Assembly: GCA_010093515.1 (NCBI GenBank)
Contig: MU001694.1
Span: 436,557 to 500,556, forward strand
Length of the DNA: 64,000 nucleotides
Reading direction: 5' to 3'
Source of the DNA: Lineolata rhizophorae
Taxonomy: Eukaryota; Ascomycota; Dothideomycetes; Lineolatales; Lineolataceae
Position 1 is the first letter of the stretch. Each line of letters opens with the position of its first letter. The notes under the pieces were generated by a model. That model worked only from the letters and a program-made list of their open reading frames with translations. It was not told the DNA's origin and did not search any database. Made by a program: the position numbers and the translations under genes. Positions 27,243-37,131 of the stretch are shown here, in pieces.

Positions 27243-28995
27243 TTATTCTTCTTCGTCCTCATCTTCAGCCTCCCTTTCAACGTCGCCTGTCGTCTGACCG
27301 GAAGGACTAGAGACATAGGGTTGTTTGGAAGATGTTGCTTCGGCGCCCAGGGTAAATAGACGGGCTGAACTTGGCCCGCTTTCCCACACACTTCGGAACT
27401 GCTGCACAAGAAGCCAAATGTCATCCTTATGAACGTCGCCAAAATCATACACCTTAACATTGTGCTCCACGGTATAGATTTTGTTGAAATTGACACGCGA
27501 GAGGCTGTCCATTTTCTGATTGGGATTTCTTTGCCTGACCCTGATTGGTTGTAACATCCCCTTCTCGCCTTTTGCTGGAGCTTCAATGTCTAGCGGTTTC
27601 GGCGGCCTTTTGCCCGTATAGATTATCGCATGGTGGCATTTTACGATAGTATCTTTGCCGACACCTTGGCGTCTGTAAGTTTGTATTGGCCTGGATAACT
27701 TCGTCAGTTCGTCCGAAAGACTTCGTAGCCATGACATTGTGAGCACGCACAAACAGGAGCAGCAGTCGTGACCTTCACGGACTACAACAAACCATCGGAT
27801 TTTAACTGCAATATTCTCCCCGAAACGGGGCTCTGTTGCAATGGTCATATTCTCCGTAGACGTGCCCGGTAACTCCGGCCACAAGATCTTAAAGACCTGG
27901 TTAGAGTGTCTGTAAGCACTCGATCGTCAAGGTTGGCTAAGCGGCCCCTCTGCTTTTTCTACCTGAAGATCACAACGAAACGTTTGCAGCTTAGGACGTG
28001 CTTAAGGAGAATTGGAGAGGTTAAATTACGCCTTACCTTCCCAACTCCAAAAAACTGGTACCCAGGTTTCTTCACTTCATAACCTGTAGAACGTTAAATT
28101 TTGCTAATACGTAGGTTCTCTTCCGGTAATAAACTCACCAGGGTCCAACTTTTCCCTATCACCAGGAGTGCCGCGGAGCCTGGTAGATGACTCAAAGCCC
28201 TCAACGAGTAACTTGGAATTTATGGACGCGGGCTCCCCAATCAATTTGCGTACGGTTACGTCCTTGTAGTCGGCGTACACTTCGTTTGCCCCAAGCCCGG
28301 GGGCACTCTCAATTCCTGCTCGTTCCACGGGGTTTTGGAGGTATGTAGGAGATTCATAATTACGCTGACTATCTTGAGCAACCGCAACCGCCAAGGATGA
28401 CGTGGCGTTACCAGGAGCATACGGGTAAGCGGATGGCGACACTAAAATGCAGCATCCTCGATTAGCAGAGCAATTTCCTAGCGACGGGTGAAAAACAAAC
28501 AGAGAGCTTGAGCACAAAATTCGCCTACATATAGCATGAGATTGGGAGAAGTCATGGTGCAACGGAGAACTATCGTTGGTATGCTGCGTCGAACGGGTTT
28601 TATTCCAATTTCAATACAGAACGAAAATGACGCTAAGTACGTACCGCCTGGGTCTAACGAAAGATTGGACAATCCATATGACAGTTCGTTGTGACTGCTT
28701 GAGCTGGCTGCCCGGCCCTGTCTACCTTGATAGTAGCTAGCGTTTGTTGTCGGAGCGCGTGGAACATCAGGCTGTTGCGTTTGGTGCCTGTTGAGACATT
28801 AGCAATGGGGCTTCGCGGACTTCTGCAGAGCGTAGTTGACGGTCGGACGTACGGGTTAGTGTCGTAAGGCGTGGCCGGAGTATGCCACTGAGGATTCGAC
28901 GCATGCTCGCTCTGGTAGACCCATCGGGAGTTGACGCGGTCAAAGAACCTGTATTCGTTGCGTTCCGGACCCCATACCCAATGTGAAGCGCTCAT
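27243..28995 (-). CDS. DUF6590 protein B, six exons (409 aa)
   Basis: Paralogue of protein A. Exons: 28995-28853, 28787-28645, 28441-28139, 28083-28037, 27896-27751, 27690-27243; the phases close without gaps. The N-terminus MSASHWVWGPERNEYRFFD followed by RWVYQ is the same aromatic motif as in A. The DUF6590 core starts near residue 197 (LDPGYEVKKPGYQFFGVGKV, FKILWPELPG) and contains CCSCLPIQTY, HAIIYTG and SLSRVNFNKIYTVEHNVKVYDFG. The C-terminus ends in an acidic run (Asp/Glu). The linker is shorter than in A. Introns before the LPIQTY segment and around the 47-nt FF..GKV exon are in the same places and phases as in A. Divergent to coiled-coil gene 2. Function is unknown. Confidence 0.83.
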
Positions 28996-30391
28996 GCTGC
29001 GAGCCTTTAAGAAGCATCCTCGTGGCGCCCCGTCTGACCCGCTGGCTTGTACGGTGGTCTTTTTATCAAGAAACTGGGAAGCGGGGACGCGCAAAAGACG
29101 CTGGACGCAGCCTCATGCCGTCAAGGCGGCCGAGGTCGATAGGACGGGCGACGAATCAGCTTTGACAACGCTATTTTGAGCCCAGATGACCGGGCACAAG
29201 CGACAAATGAACTGGCAACAGTGGGGGGTTGGTGCCACCAATGACCGGGGCATGTGGGAGAGAGGTCAGCTCGCATCCATTTGTCCATGGCGCCCTCCCG
29301 CGGGATGTCTAGCGGCTTGCTGCATGGATCAGTGAGCCCTCACGCTCCGTTTGGCGGGAGCACCCTCTGTTCGCTCGAAGGAACAAACGCCAGTAGCCTT
29401 TGGGGTGGGGGGAGGGGGAGATGGAGCACGAGTGTACGAGTGCAAGTAATATCCTATCCTACCCCAGCCGGAACGAAGTAGAAAGTGTCGGAATGGGGCT
29501 GTTTCATATTGGTTGATTTTAGTGTATATAGTATGGTTTACGTACGCAATCTCGCGTATCGTGGTGAAACCCAACTTCCGCTCGCTTCGTAGCATAACCA
29601 ATCAACATACCATTTTTCAACAGAAAGCCTGCTACTATCTTGTAGGGCTCAAGTGCCTGCTAGCGGGCACCACAAACGCGGCGCGCGCTACTGTGGAATA
29701 TAAGTGGAGTTTGTTCTATTAGGCTCTATGGCCACTGGACATGCGGCATCCGATCTGGCCCAAAAGCCACAGGCGCGCATGTTCTGTAGCATTGTCTTCT
29801 TGGGTGATCGGACGAGATATTCTCTGCACAGTAAAAATGCGCGCCAGTTAATCTCTCGGTAAGTCACTAGCGACAGGGGCGCAAACTTGGGAGTGCATCT
29901 CAGCGCGGAAGAACATTGTTGCAGCGCCCTCCGCCATGCGAGCCCAGACGTACAGTATGAACTAATCGCGCGCTCCTATGCTCAGCACCAATTTTTTTTC
30001 TTTTCTATGATGTCAAAGCAGCCCAAGTTTGCTCCCGTGCTTGCGCCCGCTCGGAACCCCCAGCGTTCAGCCTTCGCGTCCGCAATCGCATAGCGTGAGG
30101 CCGAGCCCACCTCGGTCAACTTCGTCCTGTCATCCCGCTTGCACAACACACCTCACCACCGCCGTCAAGCTCCACGGCCCTCTGTGACTGCTTCGAACAT
30201 GGTGCTTGCCTACTCCCTGCTGCTGCTGCCGCCCGGCAAGCGTATCCTGTAAGCTGTTGCAGTAACTGCGAAAAGGACATTACTAACATGAAATGATCAC
30301 CTAGGTGATCCAGCTTATCGCGTCGTTCGTGTGCTTAGCTTCCCACCCGAAAACCCCTCCTTCTACGACTGATTACGCTTATGATGTTTCC
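28996..30391. other. Divergent promoter region of pair 2, with a probable 5'UTR intron
   Basis: Contains the DUF6590 B promoter side and the coiled-coil 2 leader. A good intron is visible at 30249-30304 (GTAAGC donor, ACTAAC branch site, TAG end). It lies upstream of the coding ATG, and joining its flanks runs into stops, so it is most likely a leader intron. A G-rich tract is at 29400-29425. Confidence 0.5.
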
Positions 30392-31612
30392 ATGCACCGA
30401 CCATCTCCACCAGGGTCACTGCTATACGCAATGAGCATAGCAATGGAGTACGGTGGCACCCCGGACGTACTAGGTCTCGTCGCCTGCAGGGCGAACATCC
30501 TCTCACGCCGAGACACGGTATTGAAGGAACGGCTTCGTCTGATGCAGCAGCGGGATCATTATGAACGACAACGCGATGCTTTCGAGACTGTGCAGGAGAA
30601 GCTGATGAGTGTGCTGGACATTGCGGAGCACGGGGCCAACAATGATGCCGTCTCAAACCTCCATCGAAGGTTGCTGGAAGAAAGCGCCGAATTGACTATC
30701 CAAAGCGACAACCTGAAGGGAATTGAAAAGGACTTGGGCAAGTCTGAGTTCGACCTAGGGCAAGCTGAACAGGATCTCTTTGTCTATCTTGATCAACACT
30801 TTGGCCCTACCTCGGTCTTTGCGGCCAACGACCACCTCCAAGGCACAACTTTCAACGGCGAAATTGCCCGTCCCCTACCGTCCAACACGTCAAGCGATTC
30901 GAGTGGCAGGCCTAAGTTATTGTCAAGGTACTACGACAAGGCTGGAGACGTCGAGGTCATTATCGATCGGCTTCGCGATTTGGACTTTGAATACGAGCAA
31001 GACCAGGACGCACGTAGCCGAAAGCGCAACCGGGAAGAGCCAGTGTTCCCCGCAGAGCCTGAATTTCTCAGACGTTATTATCGCGAACGCAACAAGCTGA
31101 TGGACGATCTCGCGAAAGCGAAACGTGATGCCCTGCGCCTGAGAGAGGACTGTGTGCGCCTGGACCTGCTGCCAGAAGGAGAGGAGCCTCGCGAATTTGA
31201 CGATAATCAGATACGTGTCGCATCCAGTCTGCTGGATCCGGACTTGTTCCCACTTTCGGGATACGCGAACTCGGAGGACCTAACTAGACGATGGGTCATT
31301 GACGTGCTCAAAAAAGCCCAATTTTCGTCCTTCGCTGGCGTGGAGAGCGATCCTGGAACGAACGAGGTATCCAAGCAGACGCATCCCCTACCTAGTGGGC
31401 GGGATTCTTGGGTTTCACTCTCTGATATGGACGGATCGATTCGAAGATCAGAGTCTCGCTCACCCAGGACGCCAAGTACCAACATGTTCTCGCACAGATG
31501 GGAAGGCGAAGCCATCCACCGAAGATATTCCGACCCAAACATTTTCTCACCAAATTTAGCGGAGTTGACGGGCTCGCCTATCTCAAAAGCGCTTACATCC
31601 TTTCCAACCTAG
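30392..31612 (+). CDS. Coiled-coil protein 2 (partner of DUF6590 B)
   Basis: About 406 aa, one coding exon. Helical block 1 contains VLKERLRLMQQRDHYERQRD and LHRRLLEESAELTIQSDNLK. Helical block 2 begins LLSRYYDKAGDVEVIIDRLR, aligned with LRDYYD of protein 1. The C-terminal tail has IHRRYSDPNIF, matching RRRSEP in protein 1. It is acidic overall, with no signal peptide. The ATG at 30392 is the first in frame; alternatives are 30431 and 30443. A short upstream ORF (ATG at 30199, 17 codons) ends within a few bases whether or not the leader intron is removed. Function is unknown. Confidence 0.78.
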   Translation: MHRPSPPGSLLYAMSIAMEYGGTPDVLGLVACRANILSRRDTVLKERLRLMQQRDHYERQRDAFETVQEKLMSVLDIAEHGANNDAVSNLHRRLLEESAELTIQSDNLKGIEKDLGKSEFDLGQAEQDLFVYLDQHFGPTSVFAANDHLQGTTFNGEIARPLPSNTSSDSSGRPKLLSRYYDKAGDVEVIIDRLRDLDFEYEQDQDARSRKRNREEPVFPAEPEFLRRYYRERNKLMDDLAKAKRDALRLREDCVRLDLLPEGEEPREFDDNQIRVASSLLDPDLFPLSGYANSEDLTRRWVIDVLKKAQFSSFAGVESDPGTNEVSKQTHPLPSGRDSWVSLSDMDGSIRRSESRSPRTPSTNMFSHRWEGEAIHRRYSDPNIFSPNLAELTGSPISKALTSFPT

Positions 31613-32553
31613 GCCAATCCCTAGCTCATCCTCGTAGGTGTATTTGTCTACAAGAAGGAACCAAGATGCCAGTGTCTTTGGTTCTGTTCTTGTATATGGG
31701 TATTTGGTGCACAGACACCTTACTTCTCCTTGCTCTCACCTGTTTCGCTCCATGTGCTAGAGTAATGATGTATTGAAAAATCTTCGCGGTCCAACATTCC
31801 ACTTTCAACGGGCTTAAAATAACCCCAGGCCCTTACCCTAGCCTAAATCTCGATTGCTCAATCGCACTAATATTTGAGTGCGATCTGATATTGTAAGGTT
31901 GGACGGGGACCCTGCTCTTTCAGTATCCTTTATAGACAGGAGGACACTGTTGTTGTGGTTGAATAAAGACCATGTTATCAATTCGCATTGGATTTTGCCA
32001 TGTGCCAAGTGTCATCGAAACTGGATGGCTTATTTACCCTACAGTCTATAAATTTGGGTGGCTGTTGTTGGTAAGTGCCTCTGCGTGAACAAATCTTATC
32101 TAAGAGCTATTCATTAAAGCTCTGACAAATGCCTAGATAATACCGTGCCTTCAAAATCACGTGTGGCTATATGTCGCTGCACGTGTAGGTCAGATTCTTT
32201 TTCTTTTCTTGATTACTATTTAGGATGGTTCACGATTCAAAGGCTCTGCTCCAAGTGTTCTGTTTATGTTGCTTTTGGTGCTGTCATGACTGCCAATCCG
32301 CGGATTTAGCGAATTTCGGGAAGATCTCCCTTACGAAGGCGTATTTGGCCCTAGCATTACAACACAGGTGAATCCAGTTCGTCAAAAAGCGTGAAACACG
32401 TTAATTTAATGTGACTGTTACGTATCTATGTGCTCATTATTGCAGCCTCAGAGCTGACCAGACAACACATCGTATAAGCGTTCTCCGAATCGGAGAACAG
32501 GAGACGTATGGGACGCATAATTCCGAAATTGCTACCATCGCGTATGTCCAAAT
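31613..32553. other. Intergenic between pair 2 and pair 3
   Basis: AT-rich convergent 3' flanks of coiled-coil 2 and DUF6590 C. No gene is supported. Confidence 0.5.
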
Positions 32554-33736
32554 TTAATCGAATCCCAAAGCACTTCGGAAATAAGAATGTAGTAAGTGGT
32601 GATGTTCCTCGGCAACAACGCCGATTCCGATCACCTTGACGTTGTGTTCAACCTTCGCTCCAGATGTCAGCCTTGACCTACGCGAGGATTATTCACGCGA
32701 AAATAGGTGCGCTCACAGTGTAAGCTTTGGCAAAGTTGATCCTGCTCATAGGATCAAGGGCGAACTCTTCTGGGTCGACATTTCTACCTAGTTCAACCCG
32801 AATAGGTCTCTTCGTAAACTCCCCTTCGTTGGAGAGTGATGTTGGGGGTGTTGTGGTCGGATCGCCACTGAAAATAACGGCATGATCGGCTACTTTAACT
32901 CCCGGTTTGGAGCAGCCTTGGCCACCATATGTTGCAATTGGACTAGGACCGTCAGATGGAACACCCAACAACTGTCGACGTTCATTTAAAGGGCATGTTG
33001 AGCGCTCTCACAGGCAGATGCAGTGTGCATCGTTGGGACTAACGACCACGAATCTGCGAAGTTTAGAATGAACTGGCTCGCCCATGTGATTGGTCGTGAT
33101 CGAGCTTTGACTCGCATCCTCCGCGTTGCCGCCCGCCGGCTCAGACCAGAGCATCACAAAAACACGACCAAACTTGAAGAAGCGCCTTGTAGGATTAGCT
33201 CGTACGCGTCGGAAGCCTGTAAGGTAGTCATAAGCCATTGCTGGATCTGCAGCTTCCAGGGTTCTACCCACGATGATCAAGGAACTCTTCATCCCTTGAC
33301 TCGTCTCTAGTCCCAATTCGTCTATAGCCACGGTTCCCGGGATTCTGATTGTCCGGAGAGCTGACGCTTTGAGCAGAGGGAAGGTATGGATGAGGTGCAC
33401 GTGACAGCCTCCTTGATGAAGCACACGTTCTCGCGTTGTAGGCCAGAGGCGCAGGGTCAAAGCCGGGCGAGGGGGAGGAAAATGCGCCGTGACTGGTAGG
33501 AGTTCTTGGTTCTTGGGTCGCGTGCGTGTCCTGGGCGGACTGACCTTGCGTAACCCTGTAACGGTTGGCGGTATCAGAAGGCGATTATGGTTATGAAACT
33601 GGATTGCAGACGAGTCTCACTGTGGAGAACATTGTGGAGGAGCCCAGTCAATCGTGGCATTGCCCTCGGAGTCCGCGACGATACGGTACGATCTCTGGCA
33701 ACCGGAGTCCCATATCCATCCGCCGGGATTCGTCAT
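32554..33736 (-). CDS. DUF6590 protein C, five exons (309 aa)
   Basis: Third and shortest paralogue. Exons: 33736-33621, 33555-33272, 33216-33012, 32942-32717, 32652-32554; the phases close and no stop interrupts. The N-terminus MTNPGGWIWDSGCQRSYRI keeps the W-x-W-D...YR motif. The core starts with LDHRFRRVRANPTRRFFKFG and RVFVMLWSEPAGG, contains CICLPIATYGGQG and HAVIFSG, and ends DPMSRINFAKAYTVEHNVKV. An intron splits YT from VEHNVKV, which is not the case in A and B. The protein stops about 25 residues later and has no acidic tail. The intron before LPIATY is in the same place and phase as in A and B. It is divergent to coiled-coil 3, only 456 bp away. Confidence 0.78.
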
Positions 33737-34192
33737 TGTGAAAATGGAGTGCTGGACCCACCGGGTCTAAGACTCCATGGTGCGCAAGGTTTGGCACCCG
33801 CGGGCCAGCAGGACGATTATATAGAGGCAGAGCGAGCGGCCTGCTACTGGAGGGGCGCAGAGCCGCAAAACCCGCCTAATGGACGCGGACCCAGCAGGGT
33901 TAGACGGGCTGAAATGCATGCATTGCAGCGCGGCCGGCGGGGTCGGGCGGCCGAGGGCCGCGCCAACCCCGGGCGGACCCGGGCCGGCGCGGGCTTATCG
34001 ACGCGCTACTGCCGCTACCCGCGCCCAGCGCGGTGGCGTGCGTCGGGCGCTTGGAGTGCTTAAAGCGGCGCATGCCGGCCTCGTTGCCGCGGCACACAGT
34101 TGTGTTCGCAGAGCCTCATCTTGCCCTCTTCTCGCCATGTTGTCCGCTTCACCTTGCCGCCGTCACTCCCGAAGTCCCACCACGGCGAGCGT
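33737..34192. promoter_or_regulatory. Short divergent promoter of pair 3
   Basis: The 456 bp between two opposite start codons must hold both promoters. TATATAA is read on the minus strand at 33824-33818, about 80 bp upstream of DUF6590 C. The half nearer coiled-coil 3 (33850-34070) is strongly GC-rich. Co-regulation of the pair is inference. Confidence 0.5.
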
Positions 34193-35518
34193 ATGACTTT
34201 CGACCAAGACACAAGTCCTAGACCTAGACCGACCAGAAGCCCCAGGTCGACGGCAAGTCCAGTGAGTTGCCAGCCGTTGTCTCCTTTCCGTCGTCAAAGA
34301 GTCCGGAACACGTCTGACCGGAGCGCGTCAAAGGATGGCGACAACATTGAAGACTACGTCGACATCTCCTTCGATGCGCCAAAGCCCTGCCTCGAGCCGT
34401 GGCGGCTTGCGTCTTTGAAGGAAGCCGCCAACACGCCACTTCGGTCCGGCCGCGGCTTCGTTATTCCTAGCATTTTCACCGAGGAGCTTCGGAACGTTAT
34501 CTCGGCCCAACGAGACGTCACGAGCCTGCGGGTCCGGGTGCAGGATGAACGCCTAGCACTTCAGCGAAAGAGGAAGAATGTCGCGGATCATGATCGTCTC
34601 TTCATGGATGAACTTCGAAGGCAATGGATCGATGGCGCCGGCCCAAACCTCGACTCTCTGGAGACGCTCTATAGCCAGAGCGCGGAAGCCCGCGATCGTA
34701 TTGGCCCGGCGGAGACGGATTACGACGACCTAGAAATGAGACTGGGACACTTAGAATTTAAGCTTGCTAAGGATACGGAGAACCTCTGGGCCAAAGTGGA
34801 ACGTGGACCCGAGAATGCTGATGATGCAAACCCGTATAGAGGATCAGAGGAGTCGTCGATAGCATTTGAAACCAATTCGGATGACGAAATGGAGCATGAC
34901 TTGGGAGAGAGTCTCCAGGATGGGCACGAGGACTGCCCTAAACCCCTATTCCCTGAGTCACCGGAATGTGTAAAGGCCGAATCTGGCGCATCTTTCAAAG
35001 CCTACGATCAAAAGCTAAATATACACACTCAGAACGAAGCAATTGTGCCGGATGAAGTGTCGCTGGATGCGCTTAGTTCTATGACCCGTAATAGCGCTTG
35101 TGCTTTTTTGGCCAGCTGGAGCGAAGGCGATGCAGACCACCTTCTTAGCTTGGAAGAACGAATCCAAAAATTTTTCGCTGACGAAGCCTCCACCATCGCG
35201 CCATTTAGTCTGGAAGTTGATCAACTTCTCAGCAAAAGTACTAGGCCACAAGTCTCGGGCTATCTCCATGGTCCATCATCTCGAGACTCGGCCAGTAGAG
35301 TCAACGAATGGATTCGAGACAACCTACGCAATTCGAGAATGGAGAGGCTTCGACTTCGGCTCGCCGCAATTCACGCCGGGGAGAAGCTGTTGAGACGTGC
35401 GACACGCTCGGACGATGTTTTGTGTTCTCATTCAAGAGCCATGCTTTCGAATACTGTTCAGGCTACCCGGAGGCCCAGAACGAAGTCTGTACACGTACAA
35501 CGGCCCCATGCTGAATGA
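34193..35518 (+). CDS. Coiled-coil protein 3 (partner of DUF6590 C)
   Basis: Single exon, 441 aa. A basic, Pro/Ser-rich N-terminus (about 45 residues) precedes a helical block with ISAQRDVTSLRVRVQDERLA and SQSAEARDRIGPAETDYDDL. An acidic middle segment follows, then a second helical block and a basic tail (RRPRTKSVHVQ). Organisation matches proteins 1 and 2, but sequence similarity is low, and the YYD and RR-x-S-acid-P motifs are not conserved. Homology is supported mostly by position, length and layout. The ATG at 34193 is the first in frame. Function is unknown. Confidence 0.72.
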   Translation: MTFDQDTSPRPRPTRSPRSTASPVSCQPLSPFRRQRVRNTSDRSASKDGDNIEDYVDISFDAPKPCLEPWRLASLKEAANTPLRSGRGFVIPSIFTEELRNVISAQRDVTSLRVRVQDERLALQRKRKNVADHDRLFMDELRRQWIDGAGPNLDSLETLYSQSAEARDRIGPAETDYDDLEMRLGHLEFKLAKDTENLWAKVERGPENADDANPYRGSEESSIAFETNSDDEMEHDLGESLQDGHEDCPKPLFPESPECVKAESGASFKAYDQKLNIHTQNEAIVPDEVSLDALSSMTRNSACAFLASWSEGDADHLLSLEERIQKFFADEASTIAPFSLEVDQLLSKSTRPQVSGYLHGPSSRDSASRVNEWIRDNLRNSRMERLRLRLAAIHAGEKLLRRATRSDDVLCSHSRAMLSNTVQATRRPRTKSVHVQRPHAE

Positions 35519-37131
35519 TGCCCTATGTAGCGAGTAGCTCTAGCACGTACAAAGACTGGCTAAGAGCTCGATTGAATGCCGGCTAGATAATAGTACAGAG
35601 TGCATTTGAAAATCGTTCCAAATATGGGTAATAACACACCGTTATGGAGAAGATGGTAGAGTAGCAAAATCAATAATAATCCTTATCTTGACCCGGTGAG
35701 GTCAACTTACCATCACTAAAGCAGCGGATTAGAAAACCCCCGCACCTTTTGCCCCGTGCCACGATTACTCGCTGGAAGTGCCGTATCTCATGAATCACCC
35801 GCTAGGGCTTGGTCATTGGACGCCCTCACAGCCACCTCGCCCCTATTGTTGCAGCAAGCCACAAATCCTCAAATACGGCCTTGCATTGCGTGAGATAGAC
35901 TAAGGCGCTTATCGGTAGATATATAACATACAGGTCCTAGTACCAACAAAGACATAGGCAAAAGTAAAAGCACATGCGGATAGTGTATTCACCTCGGAAC
36001 TGCGAAGCAATGTCAGATAAACAGAAACTGTTGGACGTTGCCAATGGGGACACCTCGTATGAGTGGTGTAGGTAAGGCGATTGCTTGCTGCAAGAGGTGA
36101 CCATTCAAGACCAAACCGAGCGTATAGTGTGGTGGTCAAGACATGTGGGGGAGAGGGGGAGAGGGGGAGGGCGTGGCCTATAAAACATGCATGCAAGAAG
36201 GCAACTGACTTGTCGCCTGCATATGGATGAAGGCAACTCCGCCATCAAGGCATCCTCCAATAGCGTGCAGCCATCCCGCACCATCTCAGGCCAAGGTACC
36301 GCCTCGTCGGGACGCCCGTATCGATTTTAAGCCTCAGTGACTGACTGGCACCCCTTGAGTGGCTAATGTCCATCTGATCTGTCCCCAGCTCTTGGCAAGC
36401 CTGATTCTGAACAGTTGCGCTATCAGACCCCAGACGACAGGTCTTAAGGGTGAGTCACATAAGGCTTTCACGCCGCTTTTGCAAATAAAACCTCACTTGT
36501 GATTCAGGGCCACACAGCCTGCTCTTAGCTGTGACTGGCTCATCGCTTGTCGGACTCATGATCCTGATGGATATCGCTCAGCAATACGTAGTTGCGCTAT
36601 GTTGCAGCGGCAGGCCAACTGCTTTTCGAAATAGAGTAAAGCCGTGGCGGTGAGGGACAGCGATGTGAATAGGCTCAACATCAAGCTTCGGCCTAGATCG
36701 AGAGCGTTCTGTTACTTTGCACACCACTGAGGAAAGAAGCCTATGGCGGGGTAAGGCTACTACCGGGATTCGCAAGTCGGACCATGCGGGAAAATTGAAG
36801 GCGAATCGCAAGTAGCAGTTCGAGAATAGTATCCGCTCACCGAGTTTTGCCTATTCCAGACTTGAAGCTTTGCACCCGTCACTGAAACAGTACTTGTTTC
36901 AGATGCCTACCTAGTATAGCTACATACATGGATTCTTCAAGGTAACATTACTAGTTTACGCCCCGGAAAACGGATGACTAATGTGTAAAAAGAACCCTTA
37001 TTCCGCCACCAAAACAGGACACAACAATACAGTACATGACCAGAACATGCTTAACGCGATACCCGAAAGGCCAAACCCGCCCGTATACTCCAACTCACAA
37101 TGCAAAAACCAACCAAAAAGGCCCACCAAAT
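35519..37131. other. Intergenic, 1.6 kb
   Basis: Holds a (GGGGA)-like G/A-rich tract at 36144-36175. A possible short start at 36223 continues for only about 30 codons. No gene is supported. Confidence 0.5.

Noticed and set aside
36223-36330. Possible short coding start MDEGNSAIK
   Set aside because: About 30 codons; no downstream exon could be joined with confidence.
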